Of a stretch of DNA of 57,960 bases, positions 16,019 to 23,622 are shown in pieces. Positions within the stretch are counted from its first letter, which is position 1. Every line of letters begins with the position of its first letter. Both the position numbers and the translations under genes were made by a program. The notes under the pieces were generated by a model, which saw only the letters and a program-made list of their open reading frames with translations, had not been told where the DNA came from and made no database searches. Origin of the DNA: Clostridia bacterium (lineage in GTDB: Bacteria; Bacillota; Clostridia; Oscillospirales; CAG-272); NCBI GenBank assembly GCA_017411805.1, contig JAFQPI010000044.1, positions 1-57,960 on the forward strand, written 5' to 3'.

Positions 16019-17074
16019 TTATCTTGCGTTGGTAACAGACTGAGCAACAACTGCACAGATGCCACCGATCTGGATGGTGCAACCTGCGGTGAGAAGTGCA
16101 TCATCAGCAGAGATCATGTAGCCAACGGAACCCTGAGTAGCAGCAACGGTCTTCATTGCAGCAACCTCAGCGCCGGTCTTGCCAACTACGTGCTTAGAGA
16201 AAGCGAGGGACTGTTCGTACCACTCGAGAACCTTGCCGTCGCCGTTGTTGTCGAGGTTAGCACCGTAGGTAGCCATGTTGTAGCCTTCCTTGAGCTCTCT
16301 CTTTGTGCCCTTGAACTCCTGGGGAGCAACTTCGCCTGCAGCGGTAACCTTGATTACGGGCTGGATAGCGTCGTTGAGGGAAGCGAGGATCTTGCCGTCA
16401 GCAACTACGGAAGCTGCGAAATCTGTGTACATCTTAACTTCACCTTCAGCCTCTGCGGTAGCAGCGGTGGACTCAGCAGCGGTGGTCTTAGCAGCAACGC
16501 CGAGAGTGAAAGTCTGAGCGGTCTTGAAGCTCATACCCTGCTCGTCCTTGCAAGCCTTTACAACTGCCTGGATGAAATCGGTGATCTGCATGGAGCAACC
16601 TGCAGAGAGGAGTGCCTCGTCAACAGCGATCTGGTGACCCTTAGCTTCCTGGGTCTTGATAGCCTCAACCTCAGCTACGGTCTTACCGGTAACGTAAGTC
16701 TCGAAAGCCTTGGTCTGCTCGTGCCATTCCTTCATAACGCCGTCGTCATTGTTATCAACCTTGCCTGCCATGCCGTAACGATCGCCGAGCTCCATCTTGG
16801 TCTCGAAGGTCTTAGCGGTGTCAACAGCGCCGTTGGTAACGTCCATCTTGTTCTGTGCAACGTCGATGCGGCAGAGAACGATCTTGCCGTCAGCGTCGGT
16901 AACAACAGTAGCAACGGTAGCGTCTACCTGTGCATTGTTGGTAGCGGAGCTACCCATGCTGACTACGATGCCCATACCGAGCTTGTAGTCCTTCTCTTCG
17001 GGTGCCTTTTCGCCACATGCTACTACACAGAGTACCATGCAAAGGCAGAGAGCGAGTGCGAGAATCTTCTTCAT
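16019..17074 (-). CDS. Lipoprotein with two EF-hand-like repeat domains
   Basis: A 351-residue lipoprotein (MKKILALALCLCMVLCVVAC, Cys20) of unknown function, first gene of the rnf operon. It is an internal duplication: each half carries a strand-rich start (VATVVTDADGKIVLCRIDV; AASVVADGKILASLND), then KxELxxxYxMA, an EF-hand- or dockerin-like acidic loop (DNNDDGVMKEW; DNNGDGKVLEW), a (V)TGKT/VGKT-xAEV helix and an ALLxAGCxxQI end. The acidic loops suggest Ca2+ binding (inference). Co-expression with apbE and rnf suggests an extracytoplasmic electron-transfer or sensing role. No SGAT flavinylation motif was seen. The start at 17074 has AAGGAG upstream; the in-frame extension to 17173 lacks a ribosome site. 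Confidence 0.75.
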   Translation of the reverse strand: MKKILALALCLCMVLCVVACGEKAPEEKDYKLGMGIVVSMGSSATNNAQVDATVATVVTDADGKIVLCRIDVAQNKMDVTNGAVDTAKTFETKMELGDRYGMAGKVDNNDDGVMKEWHEQTKAFETYVTGKTVAEVEAIKTQEAKGHQIAVDEALLSAGCSMQITDFIQAVVKACKDEQGMSFKTAQTFTLGVAAKTTAAESTAATAEAEGEVKMYTDFAASVVADGKILASLNDAIQPVIKVTAAGEVAPQEFKGTKRELKEGYNMATYGANLDNNGDGKVLEWYEQSLAFSKHVVGKTGAEVAAMKTVAATQGSVGYMISADDALLTAGCTIQIGGICAVVAQSVTNAR

Positions 17075-17394
17075 TTTGTTTTTCTCCTTAAGAAAAATAT
17101 TTTTACTTTTTGATAATTCCGATCGTTTGCCGGCAGGGGTGAGCGAATACGATTGGTTGGATATAGAACCCAATGCCCGTAAAAGATCAAAATTTACCGC
17201 AGTCGCAGATATTATATTACATTAGGTATATAAAAATCAAGTCAAATTTGTTAACATAATATTATTTCTCTCTTTTGACTAATAGTTTGGGTCAGATCCG
17301 CGGCTTTTTTATTGAAAATAATTTCTATTTATAATAAGTGAATTAAAAATAGGAAATAGTATTATAAATTATTAATAAATAAACCGGAGGAAAA
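17075..17394. promoter_or_regulatory. Divergent intergenic region with rnf operon promoter
   Basis: On the minus strand TTGATT (17240-17235), 18-bp spacer and TATAAT (17216-17211) form a plausible rnf-operon promoter, giving a leader of about 130 nt. No known riboswitch was recognised in that leader. The plus-strand side upstream of 17395 is very AT-rich, with a GGAGG ribosome site but no clear -35. Confidence 0.6.
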
Positions 17395-18240
17395 ATGTGT
17401 ACTTCTGTAAGCTTTCGCGGATTATTCGGGCGGACTCTCGATCTTGAGGGAAGTCTCGGCGAGGAGATAGTTATAATGTCCAGAAGATTTCCGGAGAATT
17501 ATATTTATGAAGCTGAAATGGTTTTTCATCCTGCAATCATAGGTTGCGCGCTTGTAAAGAACGGGACTCCGCTTTGGTTTGACGCAGCCAATGAACATGG
17601 ACTTGCGGCGGCGGGGCTGAATTTTCCGGATCACGCCGCATACCTACCGCAGACGGAGGGGAAGATCAATCTCGCTTCTTTTGAGCTGATACCGTATATT
17701 CTTTCAAAATGCAAAAGCGTGAGTGATGCCGTAAGCATCTTGGAAAAATGTAATATCACGCCCGATGCCGTGTCTTCCGATCTGCCGCCGACGCCGATGC
17801 ATTGGATGATCTCGGACAAGGAGAGGAACATTGCCGTCGAGCCGACACGGGGCGGGCTGATCGTGTATAACAACCCTTTCGGAGTACTGACTAATTCGCC
17901 GCCCTTTCCCGTTCATCGGGATAACGTCATGCAGAGTCCGCCGTCCGCGAATCAGCTTCCGGGCGATTGGTCATCCGAATCGCGCTTCATACGCGCATTT
18001 TTTGCAAAAAAACACACCGCGGGAGGCGGTGTGAATGATTATTTTCATATTATGGATACCGTCGCGGTGCCAAACGGATGCAGTAAAAAGGATTGGCATA
18101 CCGTTTATACCTCTTCAGCCGACCTTGAGCGTGGGGATTATTATTTCACGACCTATGAGGACCGTCGGATAAGAAAGGTCTCGCTTGCAGACGCGGAGCT
18201 TGATTCGGATGAGCTTTTTCGATTTTCGATGCAGGAATAA
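17395..18240 (+). CDS. Choloylglycine hydrolase family (bile salt hydrolase/penicillin V acylase-like)
   Basis: A 281-residue Ntn-hydrolase. The protein begins MCTS, so removal of Met exposes the catalytic Cys2. Other expected active-site residues are visible: Arg13 and Asp16 in GRTLDLE, Asn in NEHGLAAAGLNF, Asn in NPFGVLTNSP, and Arg in SRFIRAFF. The reaction is hydrolysis of a linear amide such as conjugated bile salts, penicillin V or N-acyl signals; which one cannot be told. It is shorter than typical bile salt hydrolases (about 315-330). No signal peptide, so cytosolic. A GGAGG site lies just before the ATG. It stands alone; the next gene has its own promoter. Confidence 0.88.
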   Translation: MCTSVSFRGLFGRTLDLEGSLGEEIVIMSRRFPENYIYEAEMVFHPAIIGCALVKNGTPLWFDAANEHGLAAAGLNFPDHAAYLPQTEGKINLASFELIPYILSKCKSVSDAVSILEKCNITPDAVSSDLPPTPMHWMISDKERNIAVEPTRGGLIVYNNPFGVLTNSPPFPVHRDNVMQSPPSANQLPGDWSSESRFIRAFFAKKHTAGGGVNDYFHIMDTVAVPNGCSKKDWHTVYTSSADLERGDYYFTTYEDRRIRKVSLADAELDSDELFRFSMQE

Positions 18241-18247
18241 CCTTTTT

Positions 18248-18289
18248 TGTGACCAAATCACGGAATAATCCGTAAAAATGGTGTATAAT
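18248..18289 (+). promoter_or_regulatory. trxA promoter with Crp/Fnr-type operator
   Basis: Operator TGTGA-CCAAA-TCACG (18248-18262) with centre 18255; -10 TATAAT at 18284-18289, exactly 29 bases from the operator centre to the first base of the -10. That places the operator near -41, the class II activator position. There is no good -35. Identical geometry occurs before trxB and the desulfoferrodoxin gene. Confidence 0.82.
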
Positions 18290-18332
18290 ATGGGTGTAAA
18301 AAACAAGAAACACTCACAAAGGAGAAACGAAA

Positions 18333-18638
18333 ATGAAAGCACTTAAACTCAATAAAGATAATTTTGATTCCGCGATCCGCAGCGAAAAGCCGGTACTTCT
18401 CGATTTCTATGCAGACTGGTGCGGACCCTGCCGCATGGTTCTCCCGATCATCGAGGAGATTGCGGGCGAGAGGGATGACGTCGTTGTAGCAAAGGTCAAC
18501 GTCGACGACGAGCCCGAGCTTGCCGAAAGATTCGGCGTATTCAGCATCCCCGCACTCTTCGTGCTCAAAAACGGCGAGGTCGTCAACAAGTCGACGGGCG
18601 CAAGACCGAAGGAACAGATTCTTGCGCTGTTAAACTAA
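18333..18638 (+). CDS. trxA: Thioredoxin
   Basis: A 101-residue thioredoxin, a cytosolic protein-disulfide reductant. Active site WCGPC at residues 29-33, preceded by VLLDFYAD and followed by VNVDDEPELAERFGVFSIPALFVLKNGE with the cis-Pro (SIPA). Size is typical. AAGGAG precedes the ATG. It is reduced by TrxB encoded 4 kb downstream, whose promoter carries the same operator. Its 3' end overlaps the convergent Crp/Fnr regulator by 9 bases, so no terminator fits between them. Confidence 0.95.
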   Translation: MKALKLNKDNFDSAIRSEKPVLLDFYADWCGPCRMVLPIIEEIAGERDDVVVAKVNVDDEPELAERFGVFSIPALFVLKNGEVVNKSTGARPKEQILALLN

Positions 18639-19304
18639 TGCACGAAGACGGCGTTTGTCGAGAATTTTGATTCCCTCGCTTCGGGAGGATGAAACGATCC
18701 CCTCGGAGGCGAAATATTTAAGCATACGAGATACTACCTCACGGGCAGATCCCATGTACTTGGCGATCTGCTCGTGCGTCAGTTTTACGGTGTCGGTGCC
18801 GTTTTTGGCACATTCGTCGAGCAGGAAGATCGCGAGACGCTTGTCCATACTCATAAAGAGGATCTGTTGCATTACCCACATAACGTCGGAGAAGCGTCCG
18901 AGTGCGCTTTCGAGGGCGAATATCTTCGCCTCGGGCATACGGCGGGCAAGGTCCTCGTAGGCACAGCCGCCGACAACGACGCATTCGCTGTTTTCCTCCG
19001 AGTCAACGAAGACGTCGAAGTTGATCGACTCGAGCACGCAGGAAGCCGAGAGGATGCACATCTCGCCGGGGAAGATGCGGTAGAGGGTGATCTCCTTACC
19101 GTCCTCCGAGAGGATGTAGAGGCGCAGGCTTCCCGACTTGACGAGAATGACACCCGTACAGCTTGCACCGTCATGAATATTTGCGCCCTTGCGGAAATTG
19201 ACGTGCTGTGAGGAACGGATGAAGGTCTCGCGGTCGTGCTCGGACATCTGCTCCCAGAAGGGAAAGTTTTCTCTGAATAATTCTATAAGCTCTTGTTTTT
19301 CCAT
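18630..19304 (-). CDS. Crp/Fnr family transcriptional regulator
   Basis: A 224-residue regulator. The N-terminal cNMP-binding-like beta barrel is indicated by VNFRKGANIHDGASCTGVILVKSGSLRLY and EITLYRIFPGEMCILSASCVL. A dimerisation helix follows, then a C-terminal winged helix (LTHEQIAKYMGSAREVVSRMLKYFASEGIV) whose recognition helix REVVSRMLKYF fits the family. Several Cys in the barrel (CTG, CILSASC, CVVVGGC) could sense redox state; there is no FNR-type N-terminal Cys cluster. Convergent with trxA. It is the obvious candidate to bind the three TGTGA-N5-TCACR sites at trxA, trxB and the desulfoferrodoxin gene (inference). Confidence 0.92.
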   Translation of the reverse strand: MEKQELIELFRENFPFWEQMSEHDRETFIRSSQHVNFRKGANIHDGASCTGVILVKSGSLRLYILSEDGKEITLYRIFPGEMCILSASCVLESINFDVFVDSEENSECVVVGGCAYEDLARRMPEAKIFALESALGRFSDVMWVMQQILFMSMDKRLAIFLLDECAKNGTDTVKLTHEQIAKYMGSAREVVSRMLKYFASEGIVSSSRSEGIKILDKRRLRALV

Positions 19305-19332
19305 AACAGACTCCGAAAAGATTTATGGCTTG

Positions 19333-19361
19333 ATTATAGCACGAATTCGGGAGAAAGTCAA
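19333..19361 (-). promoter_or_regulatory. Sigma-A promoter of the Crp/Fnr regulator
   Basis: Minus strand TTGACT (19361-19356), 17-bp spacer, TATAAT (19338-19333) with extended -10 TGC. No TGTGA-N5-TCACR site here, so autoregulation through that motif is not indicated. Confidence 0.85.
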
Positions 19362-19480
19362 TAAAGCGGGAAAGTTTTTGAAGATTCTAAAGAAACTTTT
19401 TTCAAAAAGTTTCTTTAGTGGGGTGCGGGGCAAAGCCCTGCGTCTTGCGCTTCGAACAGACTGCGTCCCGCAGGATGTTC

Positions 19481-19527
19481 GGAAGGAGTAAAATCTCCGC
19501 TTGTCGGAGGTTTTCGCTCCTTCACTC
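19481..19527 (-). repeat. 47-bp dispersed repeat, inverted copy
   Basis: Read on the minus strand it begins GAGTGAAGGAGCGAAAA and ends GGAGATTTTACTCCTTCC, matching a plus-strand copy at 22346-22394 apart from the small loop. Confidence 0.75.
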
Positions 19528-19544
19528 TGCGCGCTCAGCAGAGC

Positions 19545-19632
19545 GCGCACGATATGCCTTTGGCGCGATATATCCTACGGATACGATATATCCCTTCGTG
19601 ATGCGATATGTTCCGCCTTGCGGAACGTAAAG
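19545..19632. repeat. Short-hairpin chain (GATAT-linked)
   Basis: Small hairpins such as ATCC-TAC-GGAT and TTCCGC-CTT-GCGGAA separated by cGATATat linkers, in noncoding DNA downstream of the regulator promoter. The rest of 19305-20088 holds other repeats and no gene. Confidence 0.65.
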
Positions 19633-19706
19633 GAAAAAATCCGCCGGGCGGATTTTTACATCATTATTATATTTCGCTCCGGATTTCATTCCGGCGGCAA
19701 AATTTC

Positions 19707-19895
19707 GCGCCCTTCAAGAGGGACCCCACCCCTGCCCCCGCCCCTTAAACAGGGGCGGGGAACCTCGTTTCTGCTCAAATTTTGTTTGCGGATGGAGTCT
19801 TTGCCGATATCCATGTAATTTTGTATCTGCAAATCGGGACCTCCCTCCCGCCCTCCCTCCGTAAACCGGAGGGAGGAGTCAGAGAGTGCGAGCTT
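19707..19895 (+). repeat. 190-bp dispersed repeat, copy A
   Basis: Begins GCGCCCTTCAAGAGGGACC and ends GAGAGTGCGAGCTT. It contains two G/C-rich hairpins (around CCCCTTAAACAGGGG and CCTCCGTAAACCGGAGG) and the shared middle block TTTCTGCT...TTTTGTTTGC. Copy B at 24089-24278 has the same order and length. Confidence 0.8.
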
Positions 19896-20088
19896 CATTG
19901 ATCTGTTTTCTGAATCTAAAAAACATCCGCGCATACTGTTCCGAAATCTGAAAGAGGAGCAGAATCTGCAAGGTTACATAGTCGGAAAAAGCGGTTTGTT
20001 AATAATCGAGAGGTCCTATTTACTTTTAGATAGTTTTATGATATAATTTGATTGATCGATAAACTTGAATCAGACGGGAGATAATAAT

Positions 20089-21189
20089 ATGAAAAAGCAT
20101 ACGTTGGCAATTTTAGTGATGATATTAGTCATATCACTATTGTTCCCCTCTTGCGTTGCTTTGCACAATCATACCTTTGGAGAATGGCAATACAACGGCA
20201 GCGAGCACTTCAAAGAGTGTTCTTGCGGATATTCAATTTACGAAAGCTCCTCTGAGCATATTGATGAGGATAAAGACGATGCATGTGATATTTGCGGCTA
20301 TTCAATTAAATACGAGATAAATTCGCTTCGCGATCTGGCGTGGTATCTTTTGTATTATTACGAATTGAGCCAATATGACTATTTGCAGGAAAACAACATG
20401 AAGGCTCACAGTATACACGATATGAACTTTAAAAACACGTTGACATATAACGAGAAGAAAACGCGAGTGAGCTTTGAAGAGCCGTATTTCAACGAATATT
20501 TAACGGCATTGCCGATGCACGAGGAGTATGTAAAATCAAACGAAGAGTATTATTCACACTATAAGGCATCAGGATATTCGCAAACCGATGTGCCTGCCAA
20601 ATATTATTCGTTCAGAACGCAGGAGACTATTCAATATGGTCTGAGTGACCAATTCTGCGATTATGAGAGATTCACAGAGACAAAATCGGATTTTAAAGCT
20701 GTGAATGATTTCTATGAAACCTCTTCGTCCTCAAGTTTGACAAAAAACATATACAAAGATTTCGCGTCATACGATGAAAACATTTTATCTGTGAAAAACG
20801 AAATAATATATACAGTCACCAATAAAATTACATATTTTATACGATATTATCTTAACGTAGAATTTAAGGACACCGGCGAGATCGTTTTACCGGAGACTTC
20901 GTATTTTAACAGATTTTATGTCAGAACGGAAAACGACACCGTTTATTTCAATATAGAAAAGAATGACGGCAAGACATTTTTTAATGAAGATATAAGATAT
21001 ACCATCAGTGGTTCAATAAATTTAAAAACGCACGATCTGTCGTATAATGTAAAAGAGAGCTATTATATTGACGGAGAAATAATGCATTATGTTGATTATG
21101 ATTATGATTTGTCATTGACAAATGACCCGATCGGTATAGAATTCGATACTGACGGGGCGTTTGAGGAAATTTATATGGAAAACAATTGA
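20089..21189 (+). CDS. Lipoprotein of unknown function with Cys/His-rich head
   Basis: A 366-residue lipoprotein: signal peptide MKKHTLAILVMILV..., lipobox LLFPSC (Cys near residue 22). Residues 27-68 are rich in His and Cys (HNHTFGEW, HFKECSCGYS, DACDICGYS), a pattern seen in Clostridia surface proteins and suggestive of metal binding. The remaining ~300 residues are Tyr/Asp/Glu-rich and not recognised. It starts at ATG 20089 with GGGAGA upstream. A -10 TATAAT at 20042-20047 and TTTACT at 20019-20024 make a plausible promoter. Its base composition is more AT-rich than most of the window, which may hint at separate ancestry. Confidence 0.7.
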   Translation: MKKHTLAILVMILVISLLFPSCVALHNHTFGEWQYNGSEHFKECSCGYSIYESSSEHIDEDKDDACDICGYSIKYEINSLRDLAWYLLYYYELSQYDYLQENNMKAHSIHDMNFKNTLTYNEKKTRVSFEEPYFNEYLTALPMHEEYVKSNEEYYSHYKASGYSQTDVPAKYYSFRTQETIQYGLSDQFCDYERFTETKSDFKAVNDFYETSSSSSLTKNIYKDFASYDENILSVKNEIIYTVTNKITYFIRYYLNVEFKDTGEIVLPETSYFNRFYVRTENDTVYFNIEKNDGKTFFNEDIRYTISGSINLKTHDLSYNVKESYYIDGEIMHYVDYDYDLSLTNDPIGIEFDTDGAFEEIYMENN

Positions 21190-21233
21190 GCTTAATTTTC
21201 CAAATTCTGATTTAACGGATACAGGATCAGCAA

Positions 21234-21262
21234 AATCCACGGTTCAAATCGAACCGTGGATT
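21234..21262. terminator. Bidirectional terminator
   Basis: A 12-bp perfect stem AATCCACGGTTC / GAACCGTGGATT with a 5-nt loop, between two convergent genes. Confidence 0.85.
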
Positions 21263-21268
21263 ATTTTA

Positions 21269-21742
21269 TTAATCATAATGAATATGCGCGTTTTTTGCCC
21301 AGCTCCTATGTAAAGAGAGACTTACGCAAAGGTTGAAAACGAAATAGAGCGGAATATTGATAAATATCCAACCGAAAACGTAGTTGAAGACCCAATAAAC
21401 GAAGGTTATGACCGCAACGAAGATCAGCTCTGCCCAGAAATCCTTTGACTTCATTATTTTATTGAAGTCGTTTTTGAAATCATAGGGTTCTTCACGCAGT
21501 TTTGCAACGAATGTGATCTTTTCTTCGCTGCCGTTCTTTTTGTAAAAAAAGATGATGATGAATGCTATCGCGGGCCACAACAGTCGCATAATTGTCTGCG
21601 TCAGCGCAACACCGTCTTTTTCCGAGCCCGCTATCGAATTGCAGATCGGCAAAAGAAGAAAGTTGCCCAATAAAAATGATGCAACTATCGCCATTACGTA
21701 CGCCAAAAGGATGAATAGGTGCTGTTTGAGTTTTGAGTTCAT
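21269..21742 (-). CDS. Small polytopic membrane protein, unknown
   Basis: A 157-residue membrane protein with about four hydrophobic helices (residues 8-32, 45-66, 100-120 and 122-143). A polar, charged loop (KKNGSEEKITFVAKLREEPYDFKNDFNKIMKSKDF) lies between the second and third helices. No family was recognised. A ribosome site AAAGGAG precedes the ATG. It shares a bidirectional terminator with the upstream lipoprotein but has its own transcription direction. Confidence 0.65.
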   Translation of the reverse strand: MNSKLKQHLFILLAYVMAIVASFLLGNFLLLPICNSIAGSEKDGVALTQTIMRLLWPAIAFIIIFFYKKNGSEEKITFVAKLREEPYDFKNDFNKIMKSKDFWAELIFVAVITFVYWVFNYVFGWIFINIPLYFVFNLCVSLSLHRSWAKNAHIHYD

Positions 21743-21957
21743 GATTTTTCTCCTTTAAAATGCAAGCGTTTGATTATTAAGGGGGGTCAATACATCATGC
21801 TGAAATCTAATATAATTATATCACAAAATCAAATGATTGGAAAGCGTGAAAATCAACAAATTTTCGCATTGATTTTTGTCTAAGATGCACAGTTTATGAT
21901 GGATTGGACGATGCTTGAAAAGATATTCAGAACGCTGAACTAAAGGTTTGTGCAAAC

Positions 21958-22001
21958 AAATTCCCCTCCCGGTTTACGGGAGGGGAAAGGGGTGGGTCCA
22001 T
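21958..22001 (-). repeat. Partial copy of the 190-bp dispersed repeat
   Basis: Read on the minus strand: GGACCCACCCC, then a hairpin around CCCGTAAACCGGG. Only the first and last boxes of the family are present. The interval 21743-22713 contains this, a 276-bp inverted-repeat element, hairpins and no convincing gene. Confidence 0.6.
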
Positions 22002-22040
22002 AATTGGAATACGTTAAATTATCGGATATCGTCCTCGGTT

Positions 22041-22316
22041 AGCCGTACGAGAATCGAACAAAATTGGTTTTGTCGGGCAGATTTTCTCGATAACTGCAGT
22101 TCTTTCCTTGATAATATTAATATATGATCGTCGGAAAGAACTTTGTTCTCGAAAAAATCTGCTCCGTCAAAACTGCTCGCACCTCACGGCGAATTAATTT
22201 TTGATGGATTTTGGTGGGATTTTGCGAAGCAAGGTATTAACCTTGCGAGTAAAAACACGCCGAAAGACGCGAAAAGTAATCGCCATGAGGCAATTAGGTT
22301 CGATTCCCGTACGGCT
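22041..22316. repeat. 276-bp element with 19-bp inverted ends
   Basis: The ends AGCCGTACGAGAATCGAAC (22041-22059) and its near-perfect inverse (22298-22316, one mismatch) bound the element. Inside are nested inverted repeats (22077-22090 with 22146-22163; AGTTCTTTCC 22098-22107 with 22133-22142). The right end reads GGTTCGATTCCCGT, like a tRNA T arm, but no complete tRNA can be folded. A 93-codon reading frame across it is not considered a gene. Confidence 0.65.
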
Positions 22317-22345
22317 AGGTTTTGGCGCGTTTTTGCACAAATGAG

Positions 22346-22394
22346 GAGTGAAGGAGCGAAAATCTCCCCGTCAGGGGGAGATTTTACTCCTTCC
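22346..22394 (+). repeat. 47-bp dispersed repeat, direct copy
   Basis: GAGTGAAGGAGCGAAAA ... GGAGATTTTACTCCTTCC, the plus-strand partner of the inverted copy at 19481-19527. The arms can pair into a hairpin. Confidence 0.75.
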
Positions 22395-22542
22395 AAGCAG
22401 CCGGCAGGGGCGCCGTCTGCTTGAAGCGCAGGGGTATTTCGACCTCTGCGGAGGTCGACTTAAGGCTCTGCCTTAAGGATCCGCAAACTTTGAAAAGTTT
22501 GATCAAACTTTACCGCTAATGATATTTATTAAAAATTTACCT

Positions 22543-22634
22543 TAAACTTCGCCGTAGGCGAACATTAACTCGGCGTAAGCCGATATTAACTCGCGCTATG
22601 CGCGATCTTAACTTGCGCATAGCGCAATTTTAAC
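22543..22634. repeat. Short-hairpin chain (TTAACT-linked)
   Basis: Four consecutive hairpins (TTCGCC-GTA-GGCGAA, CGGC-GTAA-GCCG, CGCG-CTATG-CGCG, TTGCGC-ATA-GCGCAA) joined by ATTAACT-type linkers, ending just before the trxB operator. Confidence 0.75.
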
Positions 22635-22639
22635 TTTTT

Positions 22640-22681
22640 TGTGATCGTGTCACGGAAAACTTATCGAAAAAGAGATATAAT
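22640..22681 (+). promoter_or_regulatory. trxB promoter with Crp/Fnr-type operator
   Basis: Operator TGTGA-TCGTG-TCACG (22640-22654), centre 22647; -10 TATAAT 22676-22681, again 29 bases downstream of the centre. No clear -35. Confidence 0.82.
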
Positions 22682-22713
22682 ATAAATGAAATAAACGAAA
22701 GCGAGATTGTGAA

Positions 22714-23622
22714 ATGGAACACATCCACGATATGATAGTAATAGGCGGCGGACCTGCGGGATATACGGCTGCGCTTTATGCGGCACGTGCGGGGCTTGAC
22801 GTTGCTCTGATTGAAAAAATGTCGGCGGGCGGTCAGATGGCTGTCACCGATACGATAGACAATTATTCGGGCTTCGACGAGGGCATCCCCGGCTACGAGC
22901 TCGGTATGAAGATGCAGGCGGGCGCGGAGAGATTCGGTGCCGTCACGAAATACGGCGAGGTCGTTTCCGCAGAGCTTGAAGGTAAGGTCAAGAATATCAA
23001 AACCTCCTCGGGTGAGCTTCATTCGCGCACGGTCGTCATCGCGACGGGCGCGAATCCCCGTGAGCTCGGTATTGATAGGGAAGAGGAATACGTCGGGCGC
23101 GGCGTTCACTACTGCGCTCACTGCGACGGCAGATTTTATAGAAACAAGGTGGTTGCCGTTGTCGGCGGAGGTAATTCCGCGCTCGAGGATGCGCTCTATC
23201 TCGCCCGACTTGCGAAAAAGGTCTACCTCATCCACCGCCGCGATTCCTTCCGCGCGTCGAAGATATACGTCGATGCCCTCGGCAAGTCCACAAATATCGA
23301 GTTCCTCGCGAACAGTTCGGTTTCGGAACTCATCGCGGACGAGAGAGTGACGGGAATCCGTCTTGCGGACGGACGCGAGCTTGAGGTTAACGGACTTTTC
23401 GTCAGCATCGGAAGAAAGCCTGCGTCCGAGCTTTTCCGCGGTCAGCTTGAGCTTGACGCGGGCGGTTATATCGTCGCGGACGAATCGACGAGGACGAATA
23501 TCGCGGGCGTGTATGCTATCGGCGATGTCAGAACGAAGCCGCTTCGTCAGGTTGTGACGGCTGTCGGTGACGGCGCGGTTGCCGTACATTTCGCTGAAGA
23601 ATATCTCGCACAATGTGATTAA
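22714..23622 (+). CDS. trxB: Thioredoxin reductase (NADPH-type flavoprotein)
   Basis: A 302-residue low-molecular-weight thioredoxin reductase that reduces TrxA. FAD-binding GGGPAGYTAALYAARAG at the N-terminus; redox pair CAHC at Cys134/Cys137 (His replaces the usual Thr of CATC); NAD(P)-binding GGGNSALEDALYLA and HRRDSFRAS, the Arg-rich motif that favours NADPH; C-terminal FAD motif GVYAIGDVRTKPLRQVVTAVGDGAVA. The intact NADPH motif argues against a ferredoxin-dependent enzyme. The ribosome site is weak (GAAAGCGAG), so the start is slightly uncertain. Its stop codon lies inside the operator of the next gene. Confidence 0.93.
   Translation: MEHIHDMIVIGGGPAGYTAALYAARAGLDVALIEKMSAGGQMAVTDTIDNYSGFDEGIPGYELGMKMQAGAERFGAVTKYGEVVSAELEGKVKNIKTSSGELHSRTVVIATGANPRELGIDREEEYVGRGVHYCAHCDGRFYRNKVVAVVGGGNSALEDALYLARLAKKVYLIHRRDSFRASKIYVDALGKSTNIEFLANSSVSELIADERVTGIRLADGRELEVNGLFVSIGRKPASELFRGQLELDAGGYIVADESTRTNIAGVYAIGDVRTKPLRQVVTAVGDGAVAVHFAEEYLAQCD

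Noticed and set aside
19418-19818. Short overlapping frames in the regulator-lipoprotein gap
   Set aside because: They cross hairpin chains and the 190-bp repeat, lack ribosome sites and have low-complexity Arg/Ser/Pro translations.
22285-22316. tRNA gene suggested by GGTTCGATTCC
   Set aside because: The T stem would have only two good pairs and no acceptor, D or anticodon arm can be formed around it.
22143-22424. 93-codon frame MFSKKSAPSK...
   Set aside because: It runs through the 276-bp inverted-repeat element and the 47-bp dispersed repeat and has no ribosome site, so it is repeat DNA rather than a gene.
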